Notes: a model not told the origin generated them from the letters alone. DNA of 64,000 bases from Petaurus breviceps papuanus (GCA_028583685.1 JAMXIF010001210.1:9462753-9526752); one strand, 5' to 3'. Shown: positions 11,851 through 23,119, counted from the stretch's first letter. Translations and numbers: made by a program.

Positions 11851-12822
11851 TATATTTTTAAAAACAAAATTATATAGAATATTCAAGGTACCCCAGCAAC
11901 ATGATCAGATGTCCTGACATTGGTTTACATTGCGCACTAGGATGATATATTTGTATTTGATTCACCACTGTTGATTCTGCCCTGCAAAGAACAGCATGAG
12001 TGATCATAATCTTGTTGGGTCATTTTGTTAAAAAATAAATATATGAGAAACTCTCGAGGATTTTGGACTCAATTATAACGCCTTTCCAGGTCTCCGGCAT
12101 TCTCACCTTATAATCAAAGCTATCTATGAAGAGGAGGAAGAACCATGTCCCCAAAGAAGCCAGTGCTCGCCATGAATCCCTCATCAAATACAAATGGAAG
12201 GACTCCATGCTAAACCTTGAGGCCTATCTTGAAGCCAACCTATCCTATGATATATTTTAAAGCAATAAACCTATCTAAAGTCCCTCTTGTATGGTCCGAT
12301 TTTTCAACATCTTAATTAATTAGATGCCTTCCAACCTTTACTCATGTCCCTTCCACCACCTAAATGTCTCTTGGTTCCGGTATTCCCTCTCCCTTCCCAG
12401 GAAACCACCACTGGCCTGACTATTCTAGCAAATGCACTCAGATGATGCTCCACATTCTGTGAGAAAAAATGAAGAACTATTGTTAGAGAACCCACTGCAC
12501 ACCTAATAATATGATCTCTGAACTTCTACTCATCTACCAAGACAGAAACAGAGACTGAGAGCAGCCTCAGTAGAAAAATCATTTCACTTCACTACCACTA
12601 CATAATACTACCTCCATTTAAAGGGAGGGAGAAAACAATGGAGAAGTGTCTTTGCTTCCCAAGTGGGGAAGTTAAATAGAGTCCAACCCTAACACTTGTA
12701 GAAGTGTGTGTGTGTGTGTTTATGTATGTTTGTGCATGTGTGTGTGTAAGTTCCTCATCTCAGCCATAGAATAAAGCAAATACAATCACCTCCCCATGGA
12801 CGACAGGGTCTTAATCCCCTAA
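11851..12822. other. Unassigned DNA
   Basis: It contains a TG-rich microsatellite at about 12703-12748. At 12040-12260 both strands stay open for about 60 codons (for example 12020-12208, minus), but I recognise no protein. Confidence 0.5.
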
Positions 12823-13022
12823 GGGTCTGGAGATAGATTTTAGGGAATCTGCAAATTTGGATGGGAAAAATATTACATATTTATTTTCATTAACCTTCAG
12901 CTTTCTTTGTAATGCTACATACTGTATTTTATGTACTTAAAAGCATTATTCTGAGAAGGGGTGCCTAGATACCACCAGATTGCCAAAGGAGTCCATGACA
13001 AACACAAAAAATGACCCTGCTA
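12823..13022 (-). mobile_element. hAT (Charlie-like) element, second copy
   Basis: This is the reverse complement of the elements at 1591 and 43335. GCATTATTCTGAGAAGGGGT, then CACCAGATTGCCAAAGGAGT, identify it. Both termini are decayed. Confidence 0.55.
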
Positions 13023-13071
13023 AGGACATTTAATTGATCAGAGGCATGGCATCTTCTTAATCTCAAGAGAG

Positions 13072-13215
13072 GTAGCAAGGTGTACAGGAAAGAGCTTGGA
13101 GTCATAAGACTTTAATTTGAATCCTGGCTCTGACATTTACCAACTAACTGGTCACATACAAGTCAAACATCTCTGAATTTCAGTTTTCTCATCTTGAAAA
13201 TTGGAAAAATAATAC
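13072..13215 (+). mobile_element. CORE-SINE/MIR, partial
   Basis: It shows GGAGTCATAAGACTTTAATT, TCCTGGCTCTGACATTTACC and a decayed core ending near TTTTCTCATCTTGAAAATTG. Confidence 0.5.
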
Positions 13216-14479
13216 TTGACCAGAAATTTTGCCCCTCGTTGAATGGGATTTCCTCTAAGCTTCCTACTGACATCTTCAAAGAATTCCATGGGATCCTGGC
13301 AAAGGTCAAATAGATCGTGTATAAAAAGTACCTTGGGGAACTCAAAGAGTTACAGAAATATATACTATTCCACAGCATCATATTCTCCCAAAGGTTACCC
13401 TAGAGTACTTAGTGGTACTAGACTGACTTCTCCTCCATCTATTGTTGCATCATTTATCAGGGCATTTTGGCTGAGTTGGCAGAAATCAGATCTGCATCTT
13501 TTGATGAGTATCTTTGACTAAGGAATGAACCTACAAGGAAATAAACAATGCATCATATCAGTACTTAATGGGTTAGGAAAGTAACTAAAGCAGTCATTTA
13601 AAAAAAACATCATTATTAAGACTTTTGGAAGTTAATGAAAATGTTCCTCAATTTGAAATGAGGGAAATTTCAATAGTAAATTTTCTCAAATTCTCCCATT
13701 AGTAGAAATGTAAAGAATTTGGCTTTCCTGAATTCTTAGCTATATAATGCAAAGTATGCTGTTAGCTTTGTTGGATGTGGCTTTAATCAGGATGAAACCT
13801 TGTTTCAGGCATCAAGGTTTTTGAGAGCAAACTGTTGTTAGAGTGAGTGCATCATTTTACTAAGTGAAACATATCATAAGTATTAATACATAACCAATAT
13901 TTTCCTAGCTGTTATCTATTAGTATGTTTCCTATATTTTCTTCCATTTGAAAGTGGTTATTCTGATCATCCAAGACCAGAAAGGATTATTGGATATTTGC
14001 AAAACAATTTTTAAGTGAAATGAATTGGATTCTGTGACTTGAAAGTGCTTATACCACTAATCTCTCTCTCTCTCAACAGCAGCAGCTGGAGGGAGACAGG
14101 GACAACACTATCCTCAGTTTTGCTTTACATTTCAGCCTGACTGATTCCAGATGTTGGCTCTGCTCTGCAAATGTAATTAGTTTCAATTAACTAACATCTG
14201 GCCAAACAAAAATACAGTCAGGTTTCAGGTAAAGAAAAAAGTACTTTCATAAAGAATGAGCTTCCTTTACTTAGTAGCTTGCTAAAAATCAAGAAAATTC
14301 ACATGGTTCAATTGTGTAACTGAATTCCCACAAATATTCTATACATATTACCTACAAGACAATGTACTAGGCACTGAGAGAGAGAAAAAAAAACAACAAT
14401 CAAGACATTGACTGATTTTATGGAGTTTAAGCTCTTGAAGGGAGTCATGCCAAAAAAAAACTATAATTAGAAATAGAAC
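13216..14479. other. Unassigned DNA with a possible regulatory patch
   Basis: I recognise no gene or repeat. At 14050-14215 a polypyrimidine tract ending CAACAG precedes a region with two inverted CAGATG E-boxes and AT-rich homeodomain-type sites. It is described under the findings. Confidence 0.5.
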
Positions 14480-14600
14480 TTATTTAGAATGAGCAGATCT
14501 GAGTTTAAGGTGTGTTTTTACCACTCACTAGCTAGGAGATTGACTGTGGCTAATTCATTTAAGTTCTCTGAGCCTCAGTTTCCTTTATAATAAGTAATTC
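14480..14600 (+). mobile_element. CORE-SINE, partial
   Basis: It shows CAGATCTGAGTTTAAGG, ACCACTCACTAGCTAGGAGA and GAGCCTCAGTTTCCTT. A run of about 110 bp of A/T-rich DNA (14583-14695) follows. Confidence 0.5.
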
Positions 14601-14695
14601 AATAAATTAATAATTCATGTAATTATATAAATTAGTATAATATAATATAAATTATGCAATTTATATAATTTAATAAATAATAACAAATAAAAATT
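14583..14695. repeat. AT-rich low-complexity DNA
   Basis: Nearly pure A/T with TATAATATAATATAAA-like units. Confidence 0.85.
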
Positions 14696-14699
14696 CCCT

Positions 14700-15600
14700 C
14701 AAAGGGAATTCTGTTCAATGAGGCCTTCCTGACTACAGGTGTAGGGCTCCATCTACCCACCACCTAGTTAAGTCATTCTCAACTCTATTCTCCCTTGATC
14801 CCACATTTAAACATTTTTCAAATCCTGATAATTATATCTCCATATCTTTCATATTTGTCTTTTTTTCTGTCCTTCTTCTCCTCTCACATGGTCACTATCT
14901 CAGTTTGGACCTTCATTACCTCTTTCCTGGGGTGCTACAATAGCCTTCCAACTAGTCTCCCTTCTTCTTGGAGGTCTATCTTAATTGGTCTTTCCTCCCA
15001 AATTAATTCTCCATATATCTGCCAACTGGTCTTCCTAAAGTTCATCTACCTATGTTACTACTCTGTTCCAGAACCTTCAGTGGCTTGTTCCTGGTGCCTC
15101 TAGGATAAAAATACCAATTGATCAGTTTGGTACTTCTAGCCCTTTGCCTGGCTATCACCTACCAACCTTTACAAAGCTAGTTTACATTGTTCCCTTTCAT
15201 GTGCTCTGAGTTCCTACCAACAGTCCGATAGCAATTGCTAGTTCTCAAACTCAGTATTTTCATCTCTCAACCCCTGTGGTCTGTCCCCTGTCTCCAGAAT
15301 GCATTTCTTCCTCATTTCCATCTTTTAAAAAAATCAGAAATGGTTCCCCACAGGAGGTGAAATCTCCTGTGCTAGACTTTAAATAAAACCAGGGATTCTA
15401 ATAATCGTGACTTTCTTCTTGCTCAAATTTTCTTGTATTTACTTTTTTGTGCATTAGTTTCTATTCCCCCACTAAAAAGAAGGATCTTTAAGGTGAAGGA
15501 TCATTTTTAATTTTGTGCTTACATCTCCAGCACATACCATAGTATCTTGTATATATTAGGTACTTAATAAATGCTTTTTATATTGAATAAAATCTAACTA
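14700..15600 (+). mobile_element. L2 LINE 3' end, sense
   Basis: It shows the L2 3' region in order: GACCTTCATTACCTCTTTCC, CTTCAGTGGCTTG and the terminus CATCTCCAGCACATACCATA ... ATTAGGTACTTAATAAATGC. The 102-codon frame at 14795-15103 is a chance frame in this element. Confidence 0.75.
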
Positions 15601-15619
15601 CTAGAATGGAGTACTTGAT

Positions 15620-15800
15620 GGGGTATGAGTTGCACCAGATAGAACACTAAAATTGGAGATGAGAAGACCTGAGTTCAAATTTTACCTCAGACTCTATGAC
15701 TCCAAATAATTTACTAAACTGTTCTGTGCGCCAATTTCCTTACTCACAAAATGAGAGGACTGAATTAATTAGCTAAGATCCCTTCCAGTTCTAACTATTA
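15620..15800 (+). mobile_element. CORE-SINE/THER-like SINE
   Basis: It shows GAGATGAGAAGACCTGAGTT, then CTCACAAAATGAGAGGACTG and CCCTTCCAGTTCTAACTATT at the end. Confidence 0.55.
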
Positions 15801-16039
15801 TCCTAGGAACCAATAATTACTGGAGGTCTGAATGATCAGCTCTCAGGGATGTTACAGATGGCATATGTTATCTAGGTAAAGGAATGGACAAGATGACTTA
15901 TGAAATTCCTTCCAAGTCTAAAATGCTGTGAATAGATGATTCTAGGTACCTTTGAGGCACAAACAAAACGCTATAAGAGTTCTGAGGTTGAAGAAATCAT
16001 TTGTACTGGATGATTCAGAGAAGTCATTGAAGAAGATAG

Positions 16040-16290
16040 AAGCAATGTTGTGGTGGGAAAAGTGAGCCCTCTGATTCCAATCAGGACAAAAGTGGCACCA
16101 TATTCTAGTTCAGATACTTACTAGCCATGTGAATGCTGCCAAGTCCCTTTATTACTCCATGCTTTAGTGTACTCATCTTTAAAATTGAAATAGTACTTAG
16201 AGCACATACTCACAGGGTTATCAGGAGGAAAAGACTTGCAAAAATCCAAAGTAGCATATAAATAGGAGTCGTTATCATTACTGGTTACTT
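16040..16290 (+). mobile_element. CORE-SINE, diverged
   Basis: It shows TCAGATACTTACTAGCCATG, a decayed core, CACAGGGTTATCAGGAGGAA and an L2-like tail with AGCATATAAATAGGAG. Confidence 0.55.
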
Positions 16291-16354
16291 TTTAATAAGT
16301 CAGATATAATTCCTTTTTTTATGGGCTAAATTCCGAATAATAAAACAGAACCCA

Positions 16355-16575
16355 ACCTGCCTGTGGCACATACCAGCTATGTGACCCTGGGTAAATCATT
16401 TAACTTCTCAATGCTCTAGGTAGTTCTTTTTCTTTTTGTGTGTTTGTGCACACATGTGTGCACATGTGTATGAAGGAGATGGCAAACTACTCCAGTATCT
16501 CCACCAAGGAAACCCTGAATAGGGTCATGAAGAGTTACTGGACATGAACTGAAATGACTGAACCACAAAAATAGG
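16355..16575 (+). mobile_element. CORE-SINE with marsupial tail
   Basis: The core (CACATACCAGCTATGTGACC) leads to the tail ATGGCAAACTACTCCAGTAT, AATAGGGTCATGAAGAGTTA and AACTGAAATGACTGAA. That tail type is known from marsupial SINEs. A TG-rich patch has grown inside at 16435-16470. Confidence 0.65.
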
Positions 16576-16599
16576 TATCTCACCTAATCTCTCTGGGTC

Positions 16600-17850
16600 C
16601 TGTGCATCTCATCTGTGAAAGGTAGAGGCTTTTTCTGAAGAAAACAGAGTGAAAAAAGGCTGAAGATACAAATACTTTAAATTTTATATATGTAAGTAAA
16701 AAATGTATAAATTTTTTGCATAACAAGAATTATCTAAGCCTGAGCCAATGTATGCATATGTGTATGTATGTGTGTGCATATATATTTACATACATGTATG
16801 TGTGTATTTATATGTGCATGTGTGTAATATATGTGTTTATATGTGAACATACATGCATAGGCATATGCATACATTGACTGAGGCTTAGATATTTATTATG
16901 CAAAGATTTTATATTACAGATAGACATAGATGTATATAATCCCTGTACAACACAAATTATCTCAGCCTGAGCAGATGGGTGATCTATTTCAAGCAATATT
17001 TGTTATAACAAAATGCATTACAACTAAATGTCTGGTGCAGCATATTAGAATTGGTTATAAAATATTTGTCCTCTAAATATTTGTATGTTTATTCCTGTAA
17101 GGATGGAAATTAACCTTCCCTCTCCCATAACCCCAAGCTAGCATGGAGATTTGGATTTTGATTATAATATTATAGAAACTATCTCTAATTTGGTGTGATA
17201 TTTATATCCTGAAGTACAGTCTGGATTATTGGGAAAAGACAATAGGATTATAAATAACACTTTTCTCCAGGTGGTTTTATTCTGTCCCCAATGCGGTCTG
17301 TTTCTAATCCAGTCTAGAGAAAATAAACATTACCAATATAGGAAATGTACCCAAATACAGTAAGCTTCCAATGCATGCGTATGTGCATGTGTATATTTAT
17401 GTCCTAAGTGTGAACATTTTATTCCTTTTACATATTCCTATAAAACATTAAGCCTTGATGGACAGCAGACAGAGAATTAAACCAAGAAGATCACTTTGGG
17501 ACACAATAGAATTAGATATTAAGGTGCCCAATTGTGGACTAATGTAAAGACTAGTGAAATTATAGTGCTCTCTAAACTCCTATGCCATCATTAAGTTAAA
17601 AGAATCACATCTGGCTTCTTGAGTAGCTTTCTCCACCCTACCTATATTTCTTATTGATTGAGCATTTGGAGAAGACAACCACCCATGGAGTCCTGAAAAT
17701 CTGTCAGCATTGAAGTAATGCTCATCCTAATACAACTACATTGGATGGGGGATGTGAATAAAAAGAATGATAGATAGAAAACCAGAGAGCTATTTGTATG
17801 TGAGGCATTGTTGTGGCAACCACAAACAGAGAGATGCTTCAAAGATTTTA
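16600..17850. other. Unassigned DNA with TG/TA-rich low complexity
   Basis: A TATG/TGTA-rich patch covers about 16745-16870. At 17223-17310 three GGATTA/TAATCC sites cluster with an ACAATAG site (see findings). I see no gene. Confidence 0.5.
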
Positions 17851-18005
17851 TAGGATCATAAACTTAGAGCTAAGAAAGATCTGAGGCCCTCAAGTCTAAC
17901 AGCCTGATTTTTTGCACATGGGGAAACTAAGGGCCATAAGTGTCAAATAACTTGCCCAAATATAATAAATCACAGCTTTAAGCAATTAGTTATCATAGTG
18001 AATGA
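17851..18005 (+). mobile_element. THER/MIR-type SINE
   Basis: It shows GGATCATAAACTTAGAGCTA, a decayed TGCACATGGGGAAACTAAGG and AACTTGCCCAAATAT. Confidence 0.5.
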
Positions 18006-18104
18006 CTAGGAAATGACTTAAATCAACAGAAAATACCCAGTATACTAACACTCAACCACTATTCATTAGGACTACCAGAGTCTGTGTGCAAAGTATGGTG
18101 CTTA

Positions 18105-18200
18105 AATAATAGATTTAGAACTTGAAGGAACCCAAGAGGCCATCCAGTCCAATCCCCTCATTTTACTCATGAGGAAATGAGGTCTAAAGGGGGTTAAGTA
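18105..18200 (+). mobile_element. THER/MIR-type SINE, partial
   Basis: It shows ATAGATTTAGAACTTGAAGG, then GGCCATCCAGTCCAATCCCC and ATGAGGAAATGAGG. Confidence 0.55.
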
Positions 18201-18699
18201 ATCAAGATATGAAGTAGTTTCTTTTTAGAAAAGACATTCTCAACAGGAGTCTAAGAGGCAGAGATAGTTATGATGCTTTTTTTTAAAGAAACTGAAGACA
18301 TTCAAAATTGACAAATAATTCATGTTCCAAGAACTATCCATCCTACGATGAGTTCTTTTCCTACAACCACATATCATCATTCAATCAGCAGTAATTTCAT
18401 CTTAAGGACAATAATGCTTTAACTAATCTGTGTTCCCATCATGAAAGTATGTACTCCCTCCAGTGATCCAGATTGAAACCGTTCATATCTTCTTACACTA
18501 TAAGACTCATGCATATTTCCTCCCCTTAATTCTCTGTAGGGGAGCCAATCAATGTGCTGTGGGTTTTCTCCACATGTCTTTACATAGTATGGAAACAAGA
18601 GGGGCAAATAAACTTTCCATCTGTTAACCCTCAGTCCCAATATATAATCTACCCATCTCTTCTTCTAGTCAGATAGAGACAGTGACCAAGTCAAAGACA
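18201..18699. other. Unassigned DNA
   Basis: Nothing recognised. Confidence 0.5.
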
Positions 18700-18990
18700 G
18701 AGTAATTAGGAAGTGACTATGTGCTAAGCATAGTGTTAAATGTTGGGACAGTACAAGCAAGAACGACAGTATCTAACATCAAAAAGCTTATCTTTTAATG
18801 GAGAGGGAAAACACATAAAGGGGGGCCAGAAAAGGGGAGAGAATGTGCCATTTGAAATATAGGTCTGGATCTGGTCAAGATAAGGCCAAAGATTCCCCAT
18901 CAAAACTGGAGTGGATCAAGAGAAGGGGTCCTATTTCTCTGGTGGGGTAGAGGGGGTAGAGATAATAGTCCAAGGGGAGATGAGTGGAGA
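18700..18990 (-). mobile_element. L2 3' end, antisense, diverged
   Basis: It begins with a reversed L2 terminus (AAGTGACTATGTGCTAAGCA). Purine-rich antisense L2-like DNA follows. Confidence 0.45.
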
Positions 18991-19171
18991 TGGTTTGATA
19001 TGCAATTCTTCATTTGTAATAATTCCATTTTACTCACACCAACCTTTTCTCTCCAGATCCCTTTCAGCAAAATTTTTCAATCTTTCAAATACTCTTCCAT
19101 GATTCATGTCATGCATGTCATGAACAGTCATGCAACATCAAGTCAAAAAACATTTAATAAGTACCTAATAT

Positions 19172-19325
19172 TAGGGGTGGCAAGGTTGTGCAGTGAATAG
19201 AGCACTGGTCCTGGAGTCAGGAAGACCTGAGTTCAAATCCAGCCTCAGACACTTAACACAAAAACTAGCCATGTGACCTTGGCCAAGTCACTTAACCCCA
19301 ATTGCCCTCCAAAAAGCCAAAAAAG
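19172..19325 (+). mobile_element. SINE family A copy
   Basis: This is a short tRNA-like SINE: GTGCAGTGAATAGAGCACTG, pol III B-box-like GTTCAAATC, CTCAGACACTTAACAC, GTGACCTTGGCCAAGTCACT and AATTGCCCTCC, then an A-rich end. Confidence 0.8.
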
Positions 19326-19342
19326 CACCTACTGTGTGCGAG

Positions 19343-19583
19343 GGGCAGCTAGGTAGAGTATATATGTAAATTGTCCAGTCTGGAGTCAGGAAGACCTGAG
19401 TTCAAATCAGAGATCAGACATTTACTAGCTGTGTGATCCTGGGCAAATCACGTAACCCTGTTTGCCTCAGTTTCCTCATCTGTAAAAATTATCTGGAGAT
19501 GAAAATGACAAACCACTCCATTATATTTGCCAAGAAAACCCCAAATGGGGTCACAAAGAATCAGACACAAACTGAACAACTGT
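19343..19583 (+). mobile_element. CORE-SINE with marsupial tail
   Basis: It shows GGGGCAGCTAGG, GTTCAAATC, CATTTACTAGCTGTGTGATC, TCAGTTTCCTCATCTGTAAA and the tail CAAACCACTCCATTATATTT ... AACCCCAAATGGGGTCACAA ... AACTGAACAACTG. Confidence 0.8.
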
Positions 19584-19689
19584 GTTAGGCACTATGCTCA
19601 CATCAGCTGAAGAATACTGGTGCTCCAGAAAGACCTTTTTGTTACAAGGAGTTTAGGCTCATCAAAAGCCCTGTGCAATTCCCTATAAG

Positions 19690-20184
19690 TAATACAACCT
19701 GCTCTTCTTCCTCCTCAATACTAGGATTAATTTTCTAACCATTCATATTGTCATACCAGGATAGATGTTCATAGGAAATAGCTTTATGGGTTCTGCATCC
19801 AATTTCCTATGTGGAAAACAGGCATTCTTCATTAGCTTAGGATTTTCTATGTAGACAGACTTAAATAATTATGGACATTGCTTAGGAGTTTCTGATATGT
19901 TCCAGGGCTTAATGTAATCTCCACAATGTCACCAGCATACAGAAGTAACTGAAAAGCGTAACACCCTGTGTAAGACCCCTTCGATAATGGTGGCAAATCC
20001 CTTTGACAGAATTTTCCCCCTGTTTTGTCTTTCACAGGAGAATAATCAGAGGATCATTAAACCAGTTGTCCATTATTGAGTATTTTGAGAAGTTTCGAAC
20101 AATTTTAACATATAACCAAGAAAGCCTCTTGGGGAAAGAGAATTGAAGGTGACATTTTCCTCTTTCAAATCACATGCTCTTTAT
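19690..20184. other. Unassigned DNA
   Basis: Nothing recognised. Confidence 0.5.
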
Positions 20185-20365
20185 TGTCAATAAAGGAAGT
20201 CAATAAGCATTTATTAAGTACTTACTGTGAATCAGGCAGTGTGCTAAGCACTAGGGAAAAAAGAGAAGCAAAAAGCAGTCCCTAGTCCCAAGAAGCTCAT
20301 AGTCTAATGAGGGAGACAGTATGCACAATATAAGTATAAGCAAGATAATAAGTACAAAGGCATCT
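20185..20365 (-). mobile_element. L2 3' end, antisense
   Basis: It shows GCATTTATTAAGTACTTACT, CAGTGTGCTAAGCACTAGGG and AGCTCATAGTCTAATGAGGG: a clear reversed L2 terminus. Confidence 0.7.
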
Positions 20366-20745
20366 TGATATGGGCCAATTTCCCTAATGCGTATTGATGC
20401 AAAAAAACTAAATAAAATACTAGCAAGGAGATTACAGCAATATAGCATAATGATCATGCATATGCCATGACCAGATGGGATTCATACCAGGAATACAGTG
20501 CTGGTTCAATATTAGGAATACTATCAACATAATTGAACATATCAATAATGAAAAATAACAAAAATCTCACCATTATGTCAATAAATGAAGAAAAAGTTTT
20601 TGACCAAATACAACAGCCATTCCTATTAAAAACACCAGAAAGCATAGAAAAAATGGAGCCTTTCTTAAAATGTTAAATAGTATGTATCTAAAACCAAGAA
20701 TTAGCATTATCTGCAATAGGGATAAGCTTATTAGTGATAAGGGTT
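20366..20745 (+). mobile_element. L1 ORF2 reverse-transcriptase fragment
   Basis: Translation in shifting frames gives the L1 RT region around the first catalytic motif, including [10 protein letters not shown]-like text, INIIEHINN and GAFLKMLN. It corresponds to about 32.6-33.0 kb of the full-length L1 on the other strand. Both ends are truncated and several frame breaks are present. Confidence 0.7.
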
Positions 20746-21050
20746 TTGTTTTTATTTTTTACTTGTTTTTAAATTTTTTAATTTGTAATTTATTTTTAAA
20801 ATTTTTTAATTTTATGATTTAGTGGGGTGGTAAGTGAAAGAAAAAAAATTTAGTTGATAAGAGAAAAATAAATTTTAACTTAAAACTTGAAAAATAAAAT
20901 TGTTTTAAAAACCGCTAAGTTCAGAACAGGGAAATTTTAGAGAATTACATAATCATTGTATATGGGTGAAGAGTGTGAAGTGACAAGGAGATGCTAATAT
21001 ACTCTTATCTATTTGGACACAAGTTCAAATCTGGCCTCATTTGAATAATA
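20746..21050. other. AT-rich unassigned DNA
   Basis: T- and A-rich low-complexity sequence covers about 20750-20900; nothing else is recognised. Confidence 0.6.
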
Positions 21051-21054
21051 TACC

Positions 21055-21225
21055 CCCTACTTCACAACTTTGGTAGGTAGGTGCTGTTATCATCCCCATT
21101 TTATAATTGAGGAAAATGAGGCAAATGGAGGTCAAATGACAGCTGGTAAGCGTCTGAAGCTGGATTTGAATTCAAGTCTTCCTAACTTCAGGTTCAGTGA
21201 TCTATCTACCGTGCCCAGCTAGCTA
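21055..21225 (+). mobile_element. MIR SINE
   Basis: It shows CATCCCCATTTTATAATTGA, GTCTGAAGCTGGATTTGAAT and a TGATCTATCTACC end. Confidence 0.7.
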
Positions 21226-21448
21226 CCTATGATATCTATCAAAATATCTATGAAAACGTTGTTCTTAAGATTTTATGAATCTATGGGCAATTGTTAGCAA
21301 CAATTCAGTCTGTGATGATAGTTTAGTTTCAGTATAATTAGCATTTGAAGTCTCCAGAGAATTTTGACTTCTGTATTTATAATATAGTAGTATGGGGATC
21401 TGTCAACTCTCAGTCTATGAAAGATGGAAAGGGAAGGAGGGAAAGGAG

Positions 21449-21560
21449 AACAGCACACATTTGTTAAGAGCTTGCTATGTGCTAAGCACTGTACTAAACA
21501 CTTTACAAAGCGAATCTCAATTTGCTCTTCACAACAATGCTATGAGATGGGAAAAAGGTT
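21449..21560 (+). mobile_element. MIR SINE, 5' part
   Basis: It shows CTTGCTATGTGCTAAGCACT, AACACTTTACAAAG and CTTCACAACAATGCTATGAG. Confidence 0.7.
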
Positions 21561-22034
21561 TTGATACAGAATTCTAACCACAAGGCCATGTCTTGGTAGG
21601 TATTCAGTAGGTGCTGATTATCTTTACACTATGCAGTGATACAGAATGTAAAATGATGGTACTATATCTACCATTTCCTTGAATAAGCTACATTAATCAA
21701 GTCAGAAATCTTTAAGGATAATCCTATAGTAGTTTCTGATGACAAAAACCTCTTCATTTACACATAGACACACACACACACACTCGAGGCTTCTTTGTCT
21801 ACATATTGTTGGTAGAATTCAATCAGGTGTCATCCATTAGAGGACTTTTGATTTCAGTTTTGTACCTTAGTCTTTCCATAGACTTCATCCAGAGGCAAAC
21901 AGGATGCAGTTAACAGCAGACAAATAGTATCAGCCATTAGTATTACTCAGTGAAATGATGTCTGCTTACTGCAACTCATTTCTGGCTGTTTCAGATATTA
22001 CTATGATGTTTTCTAAGAATGATGATGATTCCCA
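21561..22034. other. Unassigned DNA
   Basis: A short (CA)n lies at 21768-21782; otherwise nothing is recognised. Confidence 0.5.
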
Positions 22035-22124
22035 CCTTAGATAGCTCAGCTGGTAGAGCGGAGGACTGAAGAGCTAACACCTGTGGTCATACTTAGGTCA
22101 CTGGTTCGACTCTGGCTTGAAGGA
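22035..22124 (+). tRNA. tRNA-Tyr relic, intron-containing, anticodon GAA
   Basis: The sequence aligns along its length with vertebrate tRNA-Tyr: acceptor CCTTAGA, D arm GCTCAGCTGGTAGAGC, anticodon stem GAGGA, variable/T region TTAGGTCACTGGTTCGACT and 3' strand TTGAAGG with discriminator A. An intron of about 17 nt (22072-22088) sits one base after the anticodon, as in tRNA-Tyr genes. The anticodon place reads GAA (22068-22070) where Tyr has GTA. The acceptor, anticodon and T stems each have a mismatch. The internal A and B boxes are largely kept. No T4 terminator follows; family A SINE starts 17 bp downstream. I judge it a pseudogene. The kept intron argues against reverse transcription of a mature tRNA. 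Confidence 0.85.
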
Positions 22125-22141
22125 AGGGTGTTGACCTATTT

Positions 22142-22222
22142 GGGGCAGCTAGGTGGGGAAGTGAGTAGAGAGCCGGCTCTGGAGTCAGGAGGACCTGAGT
22201 TCGGATCCAGCCTCAGACACTT

Positions 22223-22288
<66 letters not shown>

Positions 22289-22353
22289 GCCGTGTGACCT
22301 TGGGCAAGTTACTTAATCCAAATTGCCCTCCAAAAAAGCAAAAAAAAAAAAAA
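22142..22353 (+). mobile_element. SINE family A copy with internal (AC)29
   Basis: GGGGCAGCTAGGTGG, GGAGTCAGGAGGACCTGAGT and CCTCAGACACTTAA are followed by an AC run (22225-22282) in place of the usual ACACTT spacer. Then come CTAGCCGTGTGACCTTGGGC, AATTGCCCTCC and an A-rich end. The dinucleotide run grew inside the SINE. Confidence 0.85.
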
Positions 22354-23119
22354 TGATTATGCATCCTCTTCTTTCTTTTTATTATGGAAATGTCACTCTA
22401 CTTAAAATGGCCATAGGGTATTTGGCCCCATATTTTGTTAAAATTATGCAGTTGTTTTTTGTTAGGGGACTTTCCAAATTTATTATAGGCTTTTTATAAT
22501 TCTGAAAGTGTATGCAAAATGGTATTACATAAATTCTAATTGCTTTAAATGTGTTCTTCCTATTCAGTTTTGATTTCAGAATGCCAATAAAACCCCCAAT
22601 GTGCTAAGTAACAACCAACAAAGGGATCTTGGGTTATTTATACCTATCTCATAGTCAATTACATGACTATAAAGAAGTTGCCTGCCATAGAACATTAATT
22701 ATGAAAGGCTGCCTGTTTTCTTCTCATATAAGAATGTCCTGAATTTCTCATATTTTGTAGATATTGGAAAGTGAGTATATAGGTTAATAGTTATTGGTAA
22801 TTTTTTAGGCATCATTTTTCCAGGAGTAATAACATCTATGATCATTTCCAAGCATATGATATGGTTTTCCATATATCTTAAGAATCAATCCTTCAATATT
22901 CTCTAAATGGTGTTGTTGATGTATGTTTAGTCTAGTATGGCTGCTCTTCCCCTCTTATATTTAGTTCAATTTCTGATTCTTCAAGTAGTACATAAGTGAC
23001 AGTGTTATTAGAAACCATATATGGCATTTCTACTCCCATTGATGGAGGAAAAGTCCTTACCTTGAGTCTTTCCCCCATCCAATCCATCCTTTCATACAAT
23101 AGTCAAGGTAATTATTCTC
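22354..23119. other. Unassigned DNA
   Basis: Nothing recognised. Confidence 0.5.

Larger units (their letters stand above)
19143..19680 (-). mobile_element. L2 3' end, antisense, split by two SINEs
   Basis: Pieces of the reversed L2 terminus lie before, between and after the SINEs: ATTTAATAAGTACCTAATAT (about 19152), GCACCTACTGTGTGCGA (19326) and TTAGGCACTATGCTCACATC (about 19583). Confidence 0.55.

Noticed and set aside
12020-12208. Both strands open; possible processed pseudogene
   Set aside because: I could not match any protein, and there is no A-tail or target-site duplication.
14795-15103. 102-codon plus frame
   Set aside because: It lies in the L2 3' region, which is non-coding in this frame.
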